From positions 1-10,021 of the forward strand of contig USKN01000052.1 of the NCBI GenBank assembly GCA_900555295.1: a stretch of 10,021 bases of DNA, given 5' to 3'. Under the pieces are notes generated by a model. That model searched no databases, had not been told where the DNA came from, and was given only the letters and a program-made list of their open reading frames with translations. Shown one piece after another: positions 1-7,522 of this stretch. Position 1 is the stretch's first letter. Each line of letters begins with the position of its first letter. The DNA is from an uncultured Eubacteriales bacterium. GTDB lineage: Bacteria > Bacillota > Clostridia > UMGS1810. A program made the position numbers and the translations under genes.

Positions 1-107
1 TTATTAAAGCATTAAGCAGCGAAACCAACCCCGACAATATACAAATTATAAAGCGTGCCGCCGACTGTGTTATAAATGCTTTTGAAAACGGAGGAAAAAT
101 CGAATGA
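1..107 (+). CDS. 3' end of an upstream gene, probably SbcD/YhaO-type DNA exonuclease (partial)
   Basis: An open frame enters from the left edge (codons in phase with position 3) and ends at TGA 105-107. The visible 34 residues end in FENGGKIE and show no motif that identifies the family. The ATGA overlap with the next gene means the two are translationally coupled. The partner is a SbcC/YhaN-like ATPase, and such ATPases usually sit directly downstream of their SbcD/YhaO metallophosphoesterase partner. I therefore infer, from position only, that this is the C-terminus of that nuclease subunit, which would cut DNA in a complex with the ATPase. The frame itself is certain; the function is a guess from context. 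Confidence 0.5.
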   Translation, partial: IKALSSETNPDNIQIIKRAADCVINAFENGGKIE

Positions 108-2089
108 ACGATTTTGAAATATGCCGTATTGAAATAGAAAATTTTGGAAAATTTAAGCAAAAAACTATTGATTTTAAAAGCGGTTTAAATGTTATATACG
201 GTCAAAACGAAAGCGGCAAAACCACTGTACTTGATTTTATAATATATATGCTATACGGTGCCGAAAGACGAAAAAACATATACGAAAACGGAAATGCCGA
301 CAAATTTATTCCCTGGAACAGCGATTATACGGCAGGCTCTATGGATTATGTTTACGACGGAAAACATTACCGTATTCAAAGATTTGACAAAGGCAGTATA
401 CACAAACTCGACGTAACGGATAACGATACTCTTATGCCCGTATATTTTAAAACATCTCCGGGTGCCGAAATGTTTGGCTTTGGTGCGGACGGATTTGTAA
501 GAACATATTTTATAGGCGCCGCAACAACCGTTATAAATGATGATAAAGACGGAAGCATTGCAGATAAACTTTCTAAAATAACGTCTTGCAGCGACGGCGG
601 GGCAACATATACCATTATTAAAAAAAATCTGTGCACGCGAATTAACACATATACATCGAAAAGATATTCAAATCCTGTTATTCCCACATTGGAAGCGCAA
701 CTGTGCGAAGCAAAAATGAGAGCAAAAAAACTCGAAGATGCTAAAGACGAAGCAAATCTTACCGCACGGGAACTTCCGACACTTAAAAATGAATTAAAAA
801 AATGCGATGATATAATACAAAAAAACAGCGAATACAGTGAATTTGAAAATAAAATCAAATTAAATGAGGCATACTTTGATTTAAAGAACAAATACGAAAA
901 TGCCGAGCGAGAAATATCTTCCGACAGAATAAAAGTGTTTGAAAATATTACAGATAAGGAACTAAATTTAATGCAATCCGACGGCGACAGTGTATTATCG
1001 GACATTATATCTAAAATTTCGCGGTTTAAATCCGTATTTGTATTTTCAAGAATTTTTGCGGTTTTGTTTGGTGTGTTGTGCGCGGTGTTTACGGGTGTTT
1101 TGGCGGTAGGTGTAAATATTATGCCTCTTACGGTTTTTTGTGCATTGATTTTTATTGTTTTTTTATGTATAATGTTTATATCAAACAGCTTATACAAAAA
1201 TGCAGATTTAAAACATAATACCGTTTTGCATACAATAAGCGGTATCTTGGGTGAAACAGATACAAACAGCGCCGAGGAATTTAATAGGTTTTACGGTGAA
1301 TGGAACGAAAGAGGATGTCCCGATTACGACGAATGTTTAAAAAAATTTAATGAAATTAAAGGAAAATACGAAGATTTGTTGAATACTATTAAAAAGCGGT
1401 ATGAATTATCGGATATAATACATCTTGACAAAAGTTCATTTTCGTATAATAATTATATGGGTGATTTTCAAAATGAAACAAAAGATGTATACAAGCGTGC
1501 CGACAGCTTAAAAAAACGTATTTTTGAACTTGAAAATATTTTAAAGGCAAGCAATGACTCTTTGATAGATAACGCTTACAAAGATATAAAATTACTTTCG
1601 GAAAAGCTTGACGCGGCAAAGACGGAAAAAGCGGTATACGAAACGGCTCTTAAACTTTTGGAAAAGGCAAACAGTGAAATAAGCACCGTATTTGCGCCAA
1701 AGTTAAGCGCCGCTGCATCAAATATTTTTATGTCCCTTACAGACGGTGCATACGATACGGTAACTGTAAACAGCAATCTTCAAATTAATGTTAAAGAGGG
1801 TATGCGGTTTATGCCGTCAAATTACTATAGTCTTGCCGCAAGAGAACAAATGTACCTTGCGTTAAGGCTTGGTGTTATTAAAACAATTAACGATAAAACA
1901 TTACCTGTTTTTATTGATGACAGCTTTGCTTTTTACGATAATATACGTTTAAAAGCCGCATATGCGCGCTTGGCGGATATTTCAAACGGCAGACAAATAA
2001 TATACACTTTATGCCGTAAAAATGATTTGGAAATGCTTAAAACGTGTGTTAACAAACATAATATAAATTTTATTTTGCTTTCGGATTAG
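104..2089 (+). CDS. SbcC/YhaN-like AAA (SMC-type) ATPase with central membrane hairpin
   Basis: This is a 661-residue protein of the SbcC/Rad50/YhaN class of coiled-coil ATPases that act with a nuclease in DNA repair. The Walker A motif GQNESGKT is at residues 33-40. The C-terminal lobe has a signature-like SLAAREQMYLALRLG (576-590), then a Walker B LPVFIDDSF (600-608) followed by a His-less switch region. Charged, helix-rich stretches around 195-280 and 405-525 should form the coiled-coil arms. Between the arms, two very hydrophobic segments (about 311-335 and 341-362) look like a transmembrane hairpin. There is no CxxC zinc hook. At 661 residues it is shorter than B. subtilis YhaN or E. coli SbcC. 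The start ATG overlaps the preceding stop, and GGAGG lies at 89-94, so the start is well supported. Genuine ATPase: very likely. Exact cellular role: inferred from family. Confidence 0.85.
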   Translation: MNDFEICRIEIENFGKFKQKTIDFKSGLNVIYGQNESGKTTVLDFIIYMLYGAERRKNIYENGNADKFIPWNSDYTAGSMDYVYDGKHYRIQRFDKGSIHKLDVTDNDTLMPVYFKTSPGAEMFGFGADGFVRTYFIGAATTVINDDKDGSIADKLSKITSCSDGGATYTIIKKNLCTRINTYTSKRYSNPVIPTLEAQLCEAKMRAKKLEDAKDEANLTARELPTLKNELKKCDDIIQKNSEYSEFENKIKLNEAYFDLKNKYENAEREISSDRIKVFENITDKELNLMQSDGDSVLSDIISKISRFKSVFVFSRIFAVLFGVLCAVFTGVLAVGVNIMPLTVFCALIFIVFLCIMFISNSLYKNADLKHNTVLHTISGILGETDTNSAEEFNRFYGEWNERGCPDYDECLKKFNEIKGKYEDLLNTIKKRYELSDIIHLDKSSFSYNNYMGDFQNETKDVYKRADSLKKRIFELENILKASNDSLIDNAYKDIKLLSEKLDAAKTEKAVYETALKLLEKANSEISTVFAPKLSAAASNIFMSLTDGAYDTVTVNSNLQINVKEGMRFMPSNYYSLAAREQMYLALRLGVIKTINDKTLPVFIDDSFAFYDNIRLKAAYARLADISNGRQIIYTLCRKNDLEMLKTCVNKHNINFILLSD

Positions 2090-2119
2090 CCGAACAAACA
2101 AAGAAAGGATTGATAATCT

Positions 2120-2479
2120 ATGGCAAGTGCGGTTTATGATATGGCAAAAGGTCTTATTACAATCGACAGCGATGTTATTGCAAAAATTGCCGGAACGGTT
2201 GCAAGCGGCTGTTACGGTGTTGTTGGAATGGCGTATCGCTCAATGACGGACGAATTTGCTAACTTACTTAAAAAAGAAAGTATTACAAAGGGAATAAAAG
2301 TTACTGTTTCGGATAAAAAAGTAAGCTTGGATGTTCATATAATAGTTCAGTACGGCGTTAACATAAATGTCACCTGTGAAAGTATTATAAGCAGCGTTAA
2401 ATATCAGGTTAAGCGTATGACAGGACTTGAGGTTGAATGTGTAAATGTGTACGTTGAAGGCACAAGAGTTTATGAATAA
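2120..2479 (+). CDS. yloU: Asp23/Gls24 family protein, YloU type
   Basis: This 119-residue protein matches the Asp23/Gls24 (DUF322) family: an N-terminal GLITIDSDVIAKIAGTVASG segment (residues 11-30), a VVGMAY turn, then a beta-rich VSLDVHIIVQYGVNI stretch and a helix leading to the final VNVYVEGTRVY. Family members are small cytoplasmic or membrane-associated proteins linked to envelope stress, with no known enzymatic activity. It starts 30 bases after the ATPase stop behind AAAGGA (2104-2109). It is followed after 12 bases by the FakA-like gene, the same pairing as yloU-yloV in B. subtilis, which is why I use the symbol. The biochemical role remains unknown in most species. Confidence 0.85.
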   Translation: MASAVYDMAKGLITIDSDVIAKIAGTVASGCYGVVGMAYRSMTDEFANLLKKESITKGIKVTVSDKKVSLDVHIIVQYGVNINVTCESIISSVKYQVKRMTGLEVECVNVYVEGTRVYE

Positions 2480-2486
2480 GAGGTGG
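2480..2486 (+). promoter_or_regulatory. Ribosome binding site that selects the TTG start of fakA
   Basis: GAGGTGG lies directly after the yloU stop codon and 5 bases before TTG 2492. The in-frame GTG at 2483 lies inside this motif, so initiation there would leave no usable Shine-Dalgarno site. The TTG is therefore the preferred start. Confidence 0.65.
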
Positions 2487-2491
2487 CAGAG

Positions 2492-4183
2492 TTGATTAAC
2501 GAAATAAATAACAGTGTGCTTGTTGATATGGTTTTTTCGGCGGCAGCCAATTTAAATAATCACAGACAGCAAGTTGATAATATGAATGTTTTTCCGGTGC
2601 CGGACGGTGATACGGGAACAAATATGTCTATGACTATAAATGCTTGTATAAAAGATTTGGATTTATTAAAAAAGTCCGACTTGGAAAATACATCAAAAGC
2701 TCTTGCAAATGCAGCTTTAAGAGGTGCACGGGGCAATTCCGGCGTTATACTTTCACAGCTTGTGCGCGGTATGCAAAAGGCACTTAAAGGTGTTGTTGTC
2801 ATAAACGTTGAAACGGTTGCGGCAATATGCAAATCGGCTGCCGACAGCGCATACAGGGCTGTAATGAAACCTACGGAGGGTACAATACTTACCGTTGCAC
2901 GTATGATGGCGGAGTTTGCCGATGACGAATACGAAAAATATAATGATGTAACAGAATTTTTAAGCGATATTGTTGACGCGGGCAACGAAGCACTTAAAAC
3001 AACTCCCGAACTGCTGCCGCAGCTTAAACAGGCAAACGTAGTAGATTCGGGCGGACAAGGTCTTATGTTTCTTATGGAAGGTGCGCTCGAGTTTTTAAAA
3101 ACAGGAAATATAACCGAGTTTGACAAAACCAATTCCATACCGGAAACACAGCAGTCAAAATCTGCTCCGGCGGATGAGAAATGTGATATAAAATATAAAT
3201 ATTGCACAGAATGCATTGTTGAAAAAGCCTCGGAAAAGGCAGATGTTTTTAAGTTTAAATCAACCGTTGGTATGATAGGTGACAGTATGGTTGTGGTAGA
3301 CGATGAAGAAATCGTAAAACTTCACATACATACAAATCATCCCGATATTGTACTTGGTGAAGCTTTAAGACTTGGCGAACTTTCAAGTGTTAAAATAGAA
3401 AATATGAAAATTCAGCACAGCAATCTTGTAAAAGAAAACGAAGAAAAACAGAGTTTGGATAATGAAAATTCCGTTTCTCAAAACGAAATAAACAAAACAC
3501 AAGAAACAGGCGAAAAATTGCCAAAACAAAAATACGGTTTTGTGTCTGTTGCGGCAGGTGACGGTTTTTGCGATATATTTACCAAACTCGGAGTCGACAG
3601 CGTTATATCGGGCGGACAGACTATGAACTCAAGCACAGACGAAATTTTGGAAGCAATAGAGAATGTTAATGCCGAGAATGTTTTTGTGTTTCCAAACAAT
3701 AAAAACATTATTATGGCGGCACAGCAGGCACAGCAGTTAAGCGAAAAAACCGTTTTTGTTATCCCCACACGCAATGTTACGGAAGCAATAACGTGTATGA
3801 TTAACTTTGATGATGAGCTTAATCCCGATGAATTATACGATAATATGTGTGACGATATACAATATGTTAAATCGGCGCAAACAACATATGCGGTTCGCGA
3901 TACGGTTATAGACAATAACGAAATTCACACAGGAGATATTTTGGGTATTGTTGACGGAAAAATAAAATTTGTTGATAACGATATAGAACAGTCGGTACAA
4001 AACTGTATTGCAGATATGGTTGATGATGATACATCGGTTATAACACTTTATTATGGTGAAGATGCCGATGATAAGCAGGCGGGGCAATTGTGCACCGAAC
4101 TTGAGGACGAATATCCGGACTGCGATGTTTCAATTCAATTTGGAGGTCAACCCGTATATCATTATATTATATCTGTTGAGTAG
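2492..4183 (+). CDS. fakA: FakA/YloV-type fatty acid kinase (DhaL domain protein)
   Basis: From TTG 2492 this is a 563-residue protein, close to the usual length of about 550. FakA phosphorylates fatty acids bound to a FakB (DegV family) carrier, feeding exogenous fatty acids into phospholipid synthesis. The N-terminal DhaL/Dak2 kinase domain shows MNVFPVPDGDTGTNM (residues 31-45, with the Mg-ATP-binding aspartates), GARGNSGVILSQ (78-89) and VVDSGGQG (183-190). A middle domain carries YCTECIV (237-243) and HIHTNH (278-283); Cys plus HxH resembles the metal site reported for FakA middle domains. After a polar linker (about 315-345) comes a DegV-like C-terminal domain with VSVAAGDGFCDIF, SGGQTMNSSTDEILEAI and FPNNKNIIMAAQQA. 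An upstream GTG at 2483 would add three residues but overlaps the ribosome binding site. No FakB gene lies in the window. Confidence 0.9.
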   Translation: MINEINNSVLVDMVFSAAANLNNHRQQVDNMNVFPVPDGDTGTNMSMTINACIKDLDLLKKSDLENTSKALANAALRGARGNSGVILSQLVRGMQKALKGVVVINVETVAAICKSAADSAYRAVMKPTEGTILTVARMMAEFADDEYEKYNDVTEFLSDIVDAGNEALKTTPELLPQLKQANVVDSGGQGLMFLMEGALEFLKTGNITEFDKTNSIPETQQSKSAPADEKCDIKYKYCTECIVEKASEKADVFKFKSTVGMIGDSMVVVDDEEIVKLHIHTNHPDIVLGEALRLGELSSVKIENMKIQHSNLVKENEEKQSLDNENSVSQNEINKTQETGEKLPKQKYGFVSVAAGDGFCDIFTKLGVDSVISGGQTMNSSTDEILEAIENVNAENVFVFPNNKNIIMAAQQAQQLSEKTVFVIPTRNVTEAITCMINFDDELNPDELYDNMCDDIQYVKSAQTTYAVRDTVIDNNEIHTGDILGIVDGKIKFVDNDIEQSVQNCIADMVDDDTSVITLYYGEDADDKQAGQLCTELEDEYPDCDVSIQFGGQPVYHYIISVE

Positions 4184-4206
4184 TTATAAAAGGTTTGGTT
4201 ATTAAT

Positions 4207-6273
4207 ATGACTTTTGATGAGTATGTGAGCTTTTTAAATTCGGATATTAAAACCGTAAAAGGAGTTGGCGATAAAAAGTCAGCTCTTTTTGCTAAAATGG
4301 GTATTTATTCGGTATGGGATTTAATATATTATTTTCCGCGCAGTTATGAGGACCGACGTACGTTTTTAAGCATAGGTTCATTATCGCACGGGGATATTTG
4401 CTGTATTAAAGCAGTTGTACAGCGTTCTGTTTGTGAACGCCGTATTAAAAAAAATATATCATTATTTACACTTAATGTAAGCGACGGGAGTGAAAGCATT
4501 ATTGTTAAATGGTTTTCGTCGCCTTTTTATAAGCAAAGCATTAAAACGGGTGAACAGTATGTGTTTTACGGAAGGTGTGTTTTTGCATACGGAAAACGCG
4601 AATTTGAAATGCGCTCTATGGAAAAAGCGGGAGATTGTAAAACAACGGGTATAATTTTGCCTGTATACGCGGCCGTTAAGGGCATTAATCAAAGCACTAT
4701 ACGCAATGCGGTGCGGTTTGCACTGTCACATATCGATACAATTATCGACGCAATTCCTTCCGAAATAAGAAAAAAATATAATTTGTACGATATAGATGAA
4801 GCCGTAAGAACAATGCACAACCCAACCGATACAAAAACTCTTTCGGACGCACGCAAAAGAATTGTTTTTGAGGAATTGTTTGTATTGCAGCTTTCGCTTG
4901 CCGTTATGAAAAAAAGACGTCAAAGGGGAGAGGGAACTGTTTTTGAAAACGTTAAGTGCGTTTTGGATTTTACATCAACACTTCCATTTGAATTTACCGA
5001 TGGCCAAAAAGATGCGGTAAACGATATATGCCGCGATTTTAAATCGGGAAAATGTATGAACCGTCTTTTGCAGGGCGATGTGGGCAGCGGTAAAACGGCT
5101 GTTGCTGCCGCGGCAATGTATATTGCGGTTAAAAACGGATATCAGGCTGTAATTATGGCGCCTACCGAAATACTTGCAGTTCAGCATTATAACACATTAA
5201 ATTCTTTTTTTGGCGGCAAAGGAATTAAAACCGTACTTCTTACGGGTTCTGTTAAAAACAAACAAAACATTTACAAAAAAATCGCCGCAGGCGAATATAA
5301 CATAATTGTTGGAACGCACGCATTAACCGAAAGCGGAACCGAATTTAAAAATCTTGCACTTTGTATTACGGACGAACAGCACAGATTTGGGGTCAATCAG
5401 CGTGCCAAGCTTTTTGAAAAGGGGTGTACTCCGCACGTGCTTGTAATGAGTGCAACACCCATACCGCGAACTTTATCGCTTATTTTATACGGCGATTTGG
5501 ATATTTCGGTTATAAAAACAAAGCCCAAAGGCAGACAGGAAATAGATACATTTTGTGTAAATGACAGTATGCACCAAAGAGTGTATTCGTTTGTAAAAAA
5601 ACAGCTTGACGCAGGCAGACAATGCTACTGTGTATGCCCGCTTGTGGAACAGTCGGACAATTTAGATGTATTATCGGGTGTTGAACTCGAGGCTTATTTA
5701 AAAAATGAAGTTTTTTCGGATTACAGAGTTGGACTTTTGCACGGAAAAATGAAAGCGTCCGAGAAAGACGCAGTTATGGATATGTTTAAAAACCACCAAA
5801 TTGACCTTTTGGTTTCCACAACGGTTATTGAAGTCGGTGTTGATGTTCCCAATGCGAACATAATGATAATTGAAAATGCCGAACGTTTTGGATTGAGCCA
5901 GCTTCATCAGTTAAGAGGGAGAGTGGGCAGAGGTGATGTAAAATCGTATTGTATACTTGTTACCAATTCGGATAACGAAGATACAAAACAGCGTATGAAC
6001 ATAATGTGCCGTACAAACGACGGCTTTGAAGTTGCGCAAAAAGACTTGGAACTCAGGGGATGCGGAGAGTTTTTTGGAACACGTCAGCACGGACTGCCCG
6101 AACTGAAAGTTGCAAATTTGTTTACGGATACCGACATACTTAAACTTGCGTCAGACGCGTGTGCGGAAATTATAAAAAAGGATCCTTATCTTGAAGATAA
6201 TTCACTTGCCTTAATTCGAGGACGAATTCAAAATCTTTATTCAAAATACGATAATTTTAATATTTTTAATTAA
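4207..6273 (+). CDS. recG: ATP-dependent DNA helicase RecG
   Basis: This 688-residue protein has the usual RecG length. RecG is a monomeric double-strand translocase that remodels stalled replication forks and branched recombination intermediates. The N-terminal wedge region opens with VKGVGDKKSALFAKMGI and YYFPRSYEDR, then an OB-fold (about residues 60-135). Helicase motifs follow in order: FTDGQKDAV (Q-like, about 263-271), Walker A GDVGSGKT (290-297), DEQHRFG (389-395), SATPIPRT (415-422), LLHGKM (about 509-514), STTVIEVGVDVPNA (537-550) and QLRGRVGRG (568-576). The RecG-specific TRG region DLELRGCGEFFGTRQHG lies at about 613-629. I start at ATG 4207, 13 bases after AAAGG; the upstream in-frame TTG 4195 sits only one base from that motif. 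It follows fakA by 23 bases and probably shares its transcript. Confidence 0.97.
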   Translation: MTFDEYVSFLNSDIKTVKGVGDKKSALFAKMGIYSVWDLIYYFPRSYEDRRTFLSIGSLSHGDICCIKAVVQRSVCERRIKKNISLFTLNVSDGSESIIVKWFSSPFYKQSIKTGEQYVFYGRCVFAYGKREFEMRSMEKAGDCKTTGIILPVYAAVKGINQSTIRNAVRFALSHIDTIIDAIPSEIRKKYNLYDIDEAVRTMHNPTDTKTLSDARKRIVFEELFVLQLSLAVMKKRRQRGEGTVFENVKCVLDFTSTLPFEFTDGQKDAVNDICRDFKSGKCMNRLLQGDVGSGKTAVAAAAMYIAVKNGYQAVIMAPTEILAVQHYNTLNSFFGGKGIKTVLLTGSVKNKQNIYKKIAAGEYNIIVGTHALTESGTEFKNLALCITDEQHRFGVNQRAKLFEKGCTPHVLVMSATPIPRTLSLILYGDLDISVIKTKPKGRQEIDTFCVNDSMHQRVYSFVKKQLDAGRQCYCVCPLVEQSDNLDVLSGVELEAYLKNEVFSDYRVGLLHGKMKASEKDAVMDMFKNHQIDLLVSTTVIEVGVDVPNANIMIIENAERFGLSQLHQLRGRVGRGDVKSYCILVTNSDNEDTKQRMNIMCRTNDGFEVAQKDLELRGCGEFFGTRQHGLPELKVANLFTDTDILKLASDACAEIIKKDPYLEDNSLALIRGRIQNLYSKYDNFNIFN

Positions 6274-6291
6274 CCGTAAACATTTTATATT

Positions 6292-6348
6292 AAAAAAAGA
6301 TTAAAAATGATAAAAAATATTAAAAAAACCTTTATTTATTTAAAAAAA
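6292..6348. other. Phased A-tracts upstream of prfA (possible curved DNA / UP element)
   Basis: Runs of five to seven A occupy 6292-6298, 6303-6307, 6312-6317, 6322-6328 and 6342-6348. Their centres are about 10 bases apart, with the missing fifth position filled by the T-rich 6331-6340. A-tracts in phase with the helical repeat bend DNA, and A-rich DNA just upstream of -35 can act as an UP element. The spacing is visible; any function is inference, and an AT-rich background makes such runs more likely by chance. I see no recG terminator hairpin in this gap. Confidence 0.45.
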
Positions 6349-6359
6349 TATGGTATACT
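6331..6359 (+). promoter_or_regulatory. Predicted extended -10 promoter for prfA
   Basis: TATACT at 6354-6359 is preceded by TGG (6351-6353), giving an extended -10. TTTATT at 6331-6336 is a weak -35 with a 17-base spacer. Transcription would start near 6366, leaving a 5' leader of about 22 bases with the ribosome binding site AGAGGTGA (6376-6383), 4 bases before the prfA ATG. This lets prfA be expressed independently of the recG operon. Confidence 0.55.
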
Positions 6360-6387
6360 GTTATAAGTAAAGTACAGAGGTGACTAT

Positions 6388-7461
6388 ATGTTTGATAAAC
6401 TTTCGTTTATAGAAGAAAAATTTAATGAACTTGAAAAGAAAATAAGCGACCCCGAAGTGATTGCAAATCAGGATATGTGGAGAAAGCTTTGCAAAGAACA
6501 CTCCGATATTGCTCCGATTGTGGAAAAATACAGAGCATATAAGGCGGTTAAAGATAACATTGAAGATGCAAAAGAAATGATTGCGTCGGGTGTTGATAAA
6601 GACGAAAAAGATATGCTTGAAGAAGAAATTAACGAAAGCAAAGAAAAAATTGAGAATCTTGAAAGTGAAATTAAAATTTTGTTGCTTCCCAAAGACCCAA
6701 ATGACGAAAAAAACGTTATTGTTGAAATAAGAGGCGGTGCAGGCGGTGATGAGGCAGCATTGTTTGCAGCAGAAATCTACCGTATGTATGTACATTATGC
6801 AGAGAGCCGTCGCTGGAAGGTAGAAACTATGGAAGTCGAAGAAATCGGTATCGGCGGTATGAAGAGTGTTACCTTTATGATCAGTGGACAGGGTGCATAC
6901 TCCGTAATGAAATATGAATCCGGTGTACACCGTGTACAGCGTGTTCCTGAGACTGAGTCCGGTGGACGTATCCATACTTCTACGATCAGTGTCGCTGTTA
7001 TGCCGGAAGTTGATGAAGATATTGATATTAAGATTGAAGATAAAGATATCCGTATCGATGTAATGCGTGCATCCGGTAACGGTGGACAGTGTGTCAACAC
7101 CACAGACTCCGCAGTGCGTCTGACGCATTACCCGACTGGAATCGTGGTATACAGCCAGACCGAGAAATCACAGCTCCAGAATAAAGCAAAGGCATTTGCA
7201 CTGCTTCGTGCAAAGCTGTATGATATTGAACAGCAGCAGAGACATGATGCGGAGGCAGAGATGCGCCGCAGCCAGATCGGTACCGGAGACCGTTCCGAGA
7301 AGATCCGTACCTACAACTTCCCACAGGGACGTGTGACCGATCACCGGATCAACCTGACACTGTATAAGCTTGATAAGATCATGAATGGAGATATCCAGGA
7401 GATCATCGATGCCTGTATCGCAGCCGATCAGGCAAAGAAGCTGGCAAATATGAACGATTAA
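6388..7461 (+). CDS. prfA: Peptide chain release factor 1 (RF1), mosaic gene
   Basis: The 357-residue protein is a full-length RF1, which reads UAA and UAG stop codons in the ribosomal A site and triggers peptide release. The stop-codon recognition motif is PET (187-189, the PxT of RF1, not the SPF of RF2). The catalytic GGQ is at 232-234 within RASGNGGQCVNTTDSAVR; a Cys follows GGQ where E. coli RF1 has His. Domain 1 (about 1-100) is a charged helical region, and VEIRGGAGGDEAALFAAEIYRMY (112-134) opens domain 2. The frame is intact, but codon use changes abruptly. The first 13 Ile codons (through residue 114) are all ATT or ATA. Of the 21 Ile codons from residue 130 on, 17 are ATC. The 5' third therefore resembles recG and its neighbours, and the remainder resembles glmM and leuA. 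No prmC, its usual partner methyltransferase, is adjacent. Confidence 0.95.
   Translation: MFDKLSFIEEKFNELEKKISDPEVIANQDMWRKLCKEHSDIAPIVEKYRAYKAVKDNIEDAKEMIASGVDKDEKDMLEEEINESKEKIENLESEIKILLLPKDPNDEKNVIVEIRGGAGGDEAALFAAEIYRMYVHYAESRRWKVETMEVEEIGIGGMKSVTFMISGQGAYSVMKYESGVHRVQRVPETESGGRIHTSTISVAVMPEVDEDIDIKIEDKDIRIDVMRASGNGGQCVNTTDSAVRLTHYPTGIVVYSQTEKSQLQNKAKAFALLRAKLYDIEQQQRHDAEAEMRRSQIGTGDRSEKIRTYNFPQGRVTDHRINLTLYKLDKIMNGDIQEIIDACIAADQAKKLANMND
6730..6774. other. Composition and codon-use breakpoint within prfA
   Basis: The last ATA isoleucine codon of the left style ends at 6729, followed by an AGA arginine codon (6730-6732); the first ATC is at 6775, followed by CGT/CGC arginines. The codons between encode the highly conserved GGAGGDEAALFAAE segment. 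The switch persists to the end of the window: in leuA I count 15 ATC, 4 ATT and 0 ATA isoleucine codons. As spot counts of G+C, line 841-900 has 12 of 60 and line 8461-8520 has 36 of 60. A conserved stretch is where homologous recombination or a false assembly join would be expected. Confidence 0.75.
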
Positions 7462-7485
7462 GGTCTTCGCTGTCAGATGACCTTA
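7459..7485 (+). repeat. Inverted repeat between prfA and glmM
   Basis: TAAGGTC (7459-7465, starting with the prfA stop codon) and GACCTTA (7479-7485) are perfect inverted arms of 7 bases around a 13-base loop. The following bases are A-rich, not a T-run, so this is not a canonical intrinsic terminator. It may be an RNA hairpin that protects or processes the prfA-glmM transcript, or chance. Confidence 0.35.
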
Positions 7486-7522
7486 TAAAAAATATATTAA
7501 GTAGGATAGTAAGGAGCAAAAC

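Noticed and set aside
376..1197. 273-codon minus-strand ORF
   Set aside because: It lies entirely inside the ATPase gene, whose frame carries Walker motifs; the minus-strand product is low-complexity and shows no family motif.
4195..4206. TTG start for recG four codons upstream
   Set aside because: The AAAGG motif ends one base before this TTG, too close to be used; ATG 4207 begins a typical RecG N-terminus.
6361..7128. 255-codon minus-strand ORF opposite prfA
   Set aside because: It is a shadow of the conserved RF1 frame, rich in Phe, Asn and His as expected from reversed AT-rich codons, and it spans the composition break.
7459..7500. Intrinsic terminator after prfA
   Set aside because: The 7-base inverted repeat is followed by A-rich sequence rather than a T-run, so it does not meet the requirements of an intrinsic terminator on the + strand.
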